From NCBI RefSeq assembly GCF_048128805.1, contig NC_136020.1, positions 11,461,153-11,525,152 of the forward strand: a stretch of 64,000 nucleotides of DNA, given 5' to 3'. The first letter of the stretch is position 1; each line of letters starts with the position of its first letter. Source of the DNA: Centroberyx gerrardi (lineage: Eukaryota; Chordata; Actinopteri; Beryciformes; Berycidae). The notes under the pieces are model-generated. The model was not told where the DNA came from, searched no databases, and worked only from the letters and a program-made list of their open reading frames with translations. Below, piece by piece: positions 56,231 through 64,000 of the stretch. The translations under genes and the position numbers were made by a program.

Positions 56231-58825
56231 TGTAGAAATCATAGTCAAAAACGAGATCGCTGGAAAGCTAGCTAGATCTCCAACATCTAATCTTCTTCCA
56301 CAAAGGGCTGCTAAAGACTCCGAAACATGTCCAAACATAAACCAACAGTCTAAATATAACTTCCACATATTTAGTGTGGTTATTTCAGATATGGTAGAAC
56401 GCTAACATGAATGACACAGCATCCTATTGTTTGAGGGACAACAGCGTAGAAACAATGATCATTCATGGTGCAACATGTAGTAGCTCTTATTTTATAAAAC
56501 TACAGGGAAGAAGCGGATGCAGGGAGACAGAGACGTTCGGTCCACTCCGAGCAGAAAGTACTGAAAATGGAGGACGAGCCGCTGAGTCGGTAAAGCCAGA
56601 ACCACTGATGGAGAGTTCGTACCACAGATGCCATGTTGCTGCAACATCTCTACAACTGAGAAGTGTTGGCTGAGGATACGCAGCAATGGCGGGACGCTGC
56701 CAAACATGAGAAACTCTAGCTGGTATAGAATCACCAGGTCCGTAGCAACAGGACTGCTGACACTGAAAACTGCAGGGATCAAATTCCTCTCCTCAATGGC
56801 TAATCGACAAGCTGTGGGCAAAGAGAGCCAAAGATCTATGCGTCCAACTTGTGGTATTCTTATATGTGCAAACAGGGATCTCCTCTACATGTTTTGATTC
56901 ATATCGCCGCCTCTGCATATCAGTGATAATGATGAAGAAAGAATGATAAATAGAAGGCATGACAAAACTAACAGTCGTCCTGAATGTTCACATAGAGAGG
57001 TGCTGCTGTAGGTGCTGCTACACAACGGGTGGGTTTTTATCTAGCTATCCTATCTGTTATTTCTATATCTATGTACCTATTGGACAAGTGCATCTCATCT
57101 AAGTGGTTCATTTCTGGGCTCACCACCCCGGGAAAATTTGTTCAAATATAAAAAGGGAGATGCATTTGATAGTTATCAGAGGGGATGTAAAATATATTTT
57201 TGTGTCGAAAATGGATGGAGGGGGAAGTGTCGCCCCTTTTATCCCCTTCTGTTCACCACCAGCAGTCTCTGCAGTGAGCAAATCAAATCTTCCCAAGAGT
57301 TCAGAGGTGAGGCGTGAAGACTTTGCATGCATCAATGGAACTTTCCATGCATGAACATCCTATAGGAAGTCTGTGTTGCGATGAACCGGTACTTCAGCAA
57401 AGTAAGTACAGTACTTTATGCAAAGGGTTGGTAAGGCTACATTCAAAACATATCGGATTACTGATCACCATTTTATAATAGTAATCGGTAGCATAATCCA
57501 CAGGATTACACAAACTTCACGATGTAATCGAATTACTTTCAGTGACATTTGAATGACTTTGCCTCTAAAATCCATACGATATGATGTCAAACAATTTATT
57601 CCAGTTTACAGGCTGTAAATGGAATAATTGTGTTCATGGTGCATTGTCAACAACGATTACTGATAATAAAACAAAGCTTTTATCCATCATCTCACAATCT
57701 ATTGCCTGGTTACCTGATCATAATCCAGCTAGTAAATGCCTCATTTTCCAAAAGTATCTGTAATGTGTCTCTATGTTATGAAATGTAACGGACCACAGTC
57801 ACTTTCATCTTGTAGTTAGATTATTGTAATCCCATTGCATGTGTTCTGTTACTCCTAAAATCCTGCTTATGCACCGGCACAAAACACAGACAAAGGCAAA
57901 TCTGCATGCAAAGGAAACTTATCAATAGTGAACTATAAACTGCAGGGAAGCATTCAGCTGATGGTAAAAACCAGTGAGGCTTTTGTCCTCCGGTCCTAAA
58001 ATAGACAATGCCAGCGCATGTAGAGTTTAATACAACTCACAGCATGGCACCTAGAAACCTGATCAGGGCATCTTCCTTTTAAAAGAAAATCATTTCTTTG
58101 AATGTTAATCATCCTACAGGCTGCAGTATCCAACTCCAAATTGCCATTTGATATCTTATAATGTCGATATAGTTTTTCTATATAGAATATCTAAAATAGA
58201 AAACATTTGTAATATGTATTCTTATTTTTTATAATTGATTCCCTCTTTCACTTCCTTTTCCATTTCCGAAATGCATTCGTCAGCGTCGATAACGCGTCGA
58301 CGTCAAAATAATATCTGTACATCAGCAAAACAAAGAGGTGATGCGCTCTTGTTTCTCCAGAAAAGGGAATTCATATCTTTAATTAGAGTCCTACAACAGG
58401 CTATGCTGAATTTACCTAGAAAAAAAGAAAATAAAATCTATATTCAAAATAGTCATCTTAAAATATTTCTGTCAGGATCAAACGATGATCGACAAACAAT
58501 TCACTTTACAAGAAAATATAACATACATCTGTTGCAACTATGGTAGATCTACATGAGGAAATCTTTGAGTGATCCGACCTGGACAGGAAAAATAACAAGA
58601 CTCCTGCCAACCTGCCTGCTCTCAGTCTGTGATGCTTCAGTTGCACTCTTAAAGAAGGATGAGACACTTTCAACACGTCCTGCTGTCTAGTTTAGGAAAA
58701 CACACAGTTCTGTTACTTTTTAACACAACAAATGTTAATAACGCATGTAAATGTGTGTTACAATGTGTGTTGAAAACGACATGCTTTTTGAGAGTGTATA
58801 CTGAGCAGCTCAAATCTTATTTCTT

Positions 58826-59140
58826 CCACACAGACATAAAATCAGAGTTTTTATCCCTTTGTGGCTCAGATGTGATCCTCTTATTGTAAAGATGAAATCA
58901 CATGGAATATGAATTTAACCTGTTCAGATATCCATAAAAAGATCCGATTTGTGCCACAAAGGGCTTCTGATGAGCCGTCCCATTTGTAAATCTATCTGAT
59001 AAAACAATGATTTGATCCTCTCATTGCTGTATAAACATGGAAAAACACATGGAATTTAATTTGATGCTGTTGAGATTCAACTAAGTTGCCATATAGCAGA
59101 AGAAAATCAGATTTGAGCCTGCAGCGTAAATGCAGCCTGA
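58826..59140. repeat. Related MITE-like copies, possibly two nested
   Basis: It contains acacagacataaaatc, cacatggaatatgaattt, gatccgatttgtgccacaa, ctctcattgctgtataaac and gcgtaaatgcagcctg. The motif cacatggaat occurs twice, which suggests two overlapping copies. Confidence 0.45.
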
Positions 59141-60882
59141 CAAAATCAACTTGGGTCTCAATGCTGAACAATTTATCTAATTGGCCAGCTGCCCAGCTAC
59201 TACTTCCCTGTCTGCGTCCAATCAGAAATTCTCTAAAACGATGTAGTTCAAGTCATCCAAATCCTTTTTTGGAAGAAAAAGTAGAAGCTACATGATTTAC
59301 ATGGCTCAAAGCATAGAGAGATCTAGTCCTTCATAGGTTGAATTTTTGGTTAGATGTCTTTAGTAGCTCCCAAACAACATGTGCGTGTGTGTTTGTGAAT
59401 GTGTATATGTGTGTGTGTGTGTGTGTATCACTGATGTAGGACTAGTGAAAGAGAGACGAGTCTCTCAGTGCTACAATTAGACAATGTCCAGCCTCTGACC
59501 TGCACTGATAGGCTGCTGGTAGTTCAACTTCTCTCCACCGACTCACAAAACACAAAACAATTCATAAATCTATGCGTAGTTTCAGTTTCTTTTGATATGC
59601 AGCTTTTGCTATAGCTTGTTAGAACTAAGATCTCTCTGTTGCTTAAAACTGAACAGCGGCAATCAAGGTGGGACATAAACACCCTCTTACCATTATTTAG
59701 CTGGTGGCTGGTAAACTGGCAGATTATCAACCAGAATCTGGAGACTCTATTGTTTTCTATGTTTGGTAACATAACAACAGGAGTGGAATGGATAGAGCAG
59801 ACTCTCTCATAGACTGGACATCCACAACCATCTCTCAAAAACTGAACAATGATCACCATGATACACCAGATAAGACAAGATACACCAGGGAGTATGCTTT
59901 CTATTATTCTGGTTGGATTTTTGGAAAAGCCAGTTCTGACCAGCCCAGCCATATTTTACGGACTGGAAAGCCTGTCTCTGAAAAGTCCTACAAGCTCATC
60001 TGTTACATGCCATCAGCTAAAATATCCAATGTCTCCTCCTCAGTAATGTCACTACATTATTCCCTGTTGGTCCTTTTTGGCCAAAAATATAGTCAGTAAA
60101 GTGGGACATAGTTCAATAAATTCATATTGACTTACAGTCATAACATATTTTCATTTCACTAAATACATTCCCAAAGAAGTGTCCTGCCTTTTCCTTATCC
60201 TAACATTCTGTGGATTAAATACTATATATTCATATATATTTTGCTATATACGGTATATAAAAATATACAATCATCGGCTAGTGGTGAGACAAAAGATATT
60301 ATCATTCACATAGGACCAATACTTTATACCCTTGGAGAGTGAAACCCATGCACATAAAACATTATCAGTTACTTGGATACATAATTCACCACCTCAGAAC
60401 TTATACCACCCTGAAAGCCAAACACCATCAAAAACCTTGAACGACCCCCCAAAAACATTCTAGGATCCATCTACCTCGTCACATCCAAGATCCTTACACA
60501 ATCCAAAAAGCCGCTCTGTTCCTCCCAGAAACACATTGTCCTCAACCGCCAACTAGATTGTCGTCCGACAGAAATCGGTCACACAGAAATCAGGCCTAAT
60601 GTTCTCTAGCTCTGCTTCAAACCTAAACACTGCTGGACTCCTGGGTGTGGCAATATGACCAAGGTTTGAAATAAGCACAAGGCACCAGCTAAATCTGGGT
60701 CAAGTTACAATTGCAGCTGATTTGAACTGCATCTTCTAAACTGAATTTAGAGTTTAAATCCATTGAAACTCAGAGTCCACAAGCCCCTCTAGCTGGGTGT
60801 CAAAAGTTTGAAATTAGTGTCATGCTCTGTTTAGGATGGTAGTGAGTTAATGTAATCTGAGCATCAACACACGCCGAGAAAG

Positions 60883-60911
60883 TGTGTGTGTGTGTGGGTG
60901 TGTGTGTGTAG
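60883..60911. repeat. Short (GT)n tract
   Basis: A GT run interrupted by ggg. Similar short tracts occur at about 59396-59428 and 62420-62446. Confidence 0.85.
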
Positions 60912-62616
60912 ATTCACATGGCCCATGAGAGTGCTAACTGCCTAGCATTGCTATCAGTTTCTCTTAATGCCTAGTCGCAATGCAAAGTTATCAGTTCCTA
61001 ACAGTTTGCAGTCTGTTGGCAGCGGAGACAGCCAAATGTGTTAGCATGGCTAACATAGTAGGCTAACAATAATAAAATATAAATGCTTATATCTGGTTTA
61101 CAGAAACTATGTGGTAGGGACTGGATGGGGATTCACAAGTGTGTGTAAGTCAATTGTCATTGAGCTGATCAGCTGGTAAGTGAGTGCACTCTGTATACCT
61201 GCATTATAACAGACATTACACTTATAATTATGAGTAATTCAATCCTGTCCGTTACATACAAATCATTCCCACTGGTCTGTCTTGCCCATGTCAGGAAGAG
61301 GAAAGGGTAGAAGTTGAAGAGAAAATGAGGAAAGGCTAAAGAGAGACTATGGCTGCATGTAGGAAGGGAAAGAAAATCTGATCTGTAACCCTTTGTGACA
61401 CAGCTGGCGCAGCAGGGGAATAAAAAACAGTTTGATGTTGTTAAACCTATGACTAGACTATCATAAAAAGAGAAGCTCTGTGCCGCTCAGGGTCAAAAGT
61501 CAGATCATGAACCAGGAGCCACATGGACACAAGATATGCAAAATCACCTTCCAAAGCTCTGCCACTGCTGCCCACAGTCAAAATGCTTCCCCTAGAGAAG
61601 GAATAAAGTTGTTATATACACTAAACTAGAAACAGCTACTCTGTCATAATGTCAAAATGTGATATGATACTTTACCTGATAAAAAAACGATCAAAACAAC
61701 CGCAAAACTTGGCACACTGAAATGTCAAAATGTGAACCTCATGCAATACTGATGGTACACCCAGGTAGCTCAATCCATTTAGAAAACTGTAACTCGAAAT
61801 AAACAAGAGAGAAAAAGATACAGCCAATAAGTGCTGGGGCAGGGAGTTAAAGTTAGTCGTTTTTGCTGCTGTCTCAAGCTGTAAGAAGAAAAAACACCAA
61901 CTTCAGCTCACTGTCTCAATACACACTTTTGACTGTCCATGTAGATCCAACACTCTGGCACGAGAGATAAATAAATACATCTTTACTGTACTGCACTGCA
62001 ATGCACCTGGTTTCAAGTATGTTAGGTTTCACTGGGGCTGAAACCACTGAGTTTACTTTTAAAAACAAACAGAAAAAAAAAACAAAAACAGATCTTTATG
62101 ATTTTTTTTCACTTTTCACAAGTATTATATTTACTTCAGGAACCTTGTATACAGTCATAGTTATTGCATTGTTTTTGCATATCTTGTGGGATGCAGGAAA
62201 CACACCCACTCACACCATAATATACTACAACACCTCACAGTCCATGCTAACCTACAGAGCATAAAGAAACTGCAATGCTGCTCCACTCCACATGGGGGCG
62301 CCACAGGCCTCTGAATCTCTCACCAGCATCTTTGAAAAACCACAGAGCCTCACAGTATGATCGCACAGCTAAACCTGGGTTGGCACCTCTGATATGCATA
62401 CACTGACAGGGTTACTCTTTGTGTGTGTGTGTGTGTGTGTGTGTGTAGTGTCCTGTCTGTATGAGCTGCTTTCACATGCGCAATTCTGCATCCCCAAAGT
62501 AAGTAAACTGGATGTCTACTAGCAAGGACAACAAGTAACTGCCACAAACTGTCTGCAAACTGGAGCTGTGACACACAAGAAAAGGATATAAACTGAACGT
62601 AGTGTTGTATGTTTGT

Positions 62617-62618
<2 letters not shown>

Positions 62619-62658
<40 letters not shown>
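62619..62658. repeat. (GT)n microsatellite
   Basis: Twenty GT units. Confidence 0.95.
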
Positions 62659-62663
<5 letters not shown>

Positions 62664-62708
62664 ATCTTATTCACCAGCTTTGTACTCTCTGAGGGTTGGA
62701 GGTGGTAA

Positions 62709-62744
62709 TGGGTCTTAATGTTGTGGTAACAACATTAAGACCCA
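62709..62744. repeat. Perfect 16-bp hairpin
   Basis: The arms tgggtcttaatgttgt and acaacattaagaccca are exact inverses around a 4-base loop (ggta). It could be a small fold-back repeat or a structured piece of a 3' UTR. Confidence 0.7.
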
Positions 62745-64000
62745 ACAACATAACTTCAGTAAAACATTTATGAATGTTTTCATGAGCATCAGTTATGCAT
62801 CATAAAGCCTTGATGGCAAATTTACTGTTGAGAAAGTCCATCTGCTATACGACCTTGTGGAAACCTTCCCATCTTAACTTCACACTGGCAAAGTTCAGAG
62901 TAATCAGAGCAATTCAATATTAGCTTCCTGCAAATAGGGAGATTCAAACAGCATCCTGTGATGGAAATAAATACAGTGTTGAAGAAACTGTAATATCATA
63001 TCATCGTCGAAATTGACAACAATCGACTATCACTTTAGTCACACTTGCTGCAATATTGGTTGATCAACAAAATAGGTTGGTAGGAAGTTGAAACACTCAC
63101 TGGTTCCAACTTGGATATAAAAACTACTTTACCATTTAGGTGCCTAGCTGGAGCTACTGTTTCTAATCATGACTTGGGATTTAAGATCTAGTGAATCAGT
63201 TTAAATAGGCCTAATTGGAAAGTTAATGCTCAGAAAGTCTACTATCTTCTAAAGTCTGGGTTCCTTAAACTTTGAGAGGCAATCCTGACTAAACCAACAA
63301 AGTGTGGAAACAATGATGAGTACCTTAGACCTATATCAGCACTGAAACCAGATCCTGCACTGCACAGACACAAATACATCCTTTACCATACTGAGAGAGG
63401 AACTGACTTCTTAAAATGTAGACTTATACTTCAGCGTAACTGAGGGAGAAATGGTGACCATTTGTTTTTTTCTATGATCTTAAAGGTTCCTGGAAAAGAA
63501 AAATAACAGACTAAAATGTAAAAACCACAGTTTTTTGGGCCTGCAGTGTGACCATGACCACAAAACAATAGCACTGCCACTGAATACACACTCAACGTCC
63601 ACATGTAGTTTGCATATTAATGTCAGAAGTCTGTTACTGGCACAGGATGCACTGTATGGCAGTGTGTACATGCATATCCTTCCCTGCCAAAACCCTGCTC
63701 TGCTGAAAATGTAGTAGTGTAATAACAACAGCTTTGTATTTAGCCCTGTGAACGGGAGATGAGAGTGAAAACTAGCGGGTGTTTTGATGTGACAGTATCT
63801 CTGGATTGGAATCCAGAGCGTTTCAGAGATTTTAAATTTCGATTTTAGAGAGAGTTCATTCTCAAAAACGGTGCAAGGCCATAGCAATAACACGTGGATT
63901 CTTTTCATACTAACAAATGAGACAGAAGGTTATTAAAAAGTCGTTTCTTTACTTTGTAAGGGCATAAATTGACTTTCTTACAGAACTCCTTTCCAACTTT

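Larger units (their letters stand above)
54300..64000. other. Region without recognisable coding exons
   Basis: Nearly 10 kb in which neither strand shows an exon-like frame with homology I recognise. The longest open frames (59524-59952 and 63480-63908, both minus) are cysteine-rich chance frames with no domain. The region holds MITE-like repeats and several (GT)n tracts. The part above 54940 may be a long 3' UTR or a distal intron of a minus-strand gene starting beyond 64 kb. Confidence 0.5.

Noticed and set aside
58268-58300. CpG-dense patch (gcgtcgataacgcgtcgacg)
   Set aside because: It is only about 30 bases in AT-rich DNA, too small for a CpG island, and no transcript start is suggested nearby.
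59524-59952. 142-codon open frame on the minus strand
   Set aside because: It is cysteine-rich with no recognisable domain, shows no splice context and lies among repeats. A frame of this length is expected by chance in 64 kb.
63480-63908. 142-codon open frame on the minus strand at the window's right end
   Set aside because: Hydrophobic low-complexity C-terminus and no likeness to any family I know. Treated as a chance frame.

Overview
The window is animal nuclear DNA, almost certainly from a ray-finned (teleost) fish. Genes are split into many short exons by GT..AG introns. The gaps hold long (CA)n/(GT)n microsatellites, tRNA-derived SINEs with A and B boxes, a 5'-truncated L2-like LINE, and small inverted-repeat DNA transposons. 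One gene, a CAX-type cation/H+ exchanger, is kept in fish and absent from placental mammals to my knowledge. There is no bacterial, phage or CRISPR content.

Layout, left to right. (1) 789-11375, minus strand: a 20-exon cation/proton exchanger of the cax1/Vnx1 type, 832 residues, with a poly(A) signal at 335-340. (2) 14653-23636, minus: smoothened (smo), 12 coding exons, 813 residues, with a long 3' UTR to about 12.4 kb. (3) 27368-33770, minus: tspan33, a TspanC8 tetraspanin, 8 exons, 283 residues. (4) 36425-41527, plus: an 8-exon gene fusing a TIN2-like (TINF2_N) shelterin domain to an acidic linker, a lysine-rich linker and nine C2H2 zinc fingers, 638 residues. (5) 45005-53231, minus: a GT92-family type II Golgi glycosyltransferase, 8 coding exons, 448 residues, with an upstream untranslated exon at about 54.07 kb and an L2-like LINE fragment in its first coding intron. 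(6) 54.3-64 kb: no recognisable coding exon. A good minus-strand poly(A) signal at 54940-54945 suggests part of it is the 3' UTR of a gene that starts beyond the window.

Exon boundaries were worked out by hand. Each chain stays in frame across every junction, and every total divides by three. The one weak point is the junction between cax1 exons 9 and 10, where no strong donor is visible. smo next to tspan33 is a conserved vertebrate neighbourhood, as in human 7q32. The five genes do not form an operon or a pathway: smo is the Hedgehog signal transducer, tspan33 is an ADAM10 trafficking factor, cax1 is an ion exchanger, the GT92 protein is a glycan-building enzyme, and the zinc-finger protein is a likely telomere or chromatin factor.

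I see no convincing wholly new biological system. The most unusual item is the TIN2-domain/zinc-finger fusion. Next are the fish-retained cax1 with its extra N-terminal membrane module, a decayed coiled-coil reading frame at 34.8-35.5 kb, and two inverted copies of an unnamed repeat that both abut (GT)n tracts.
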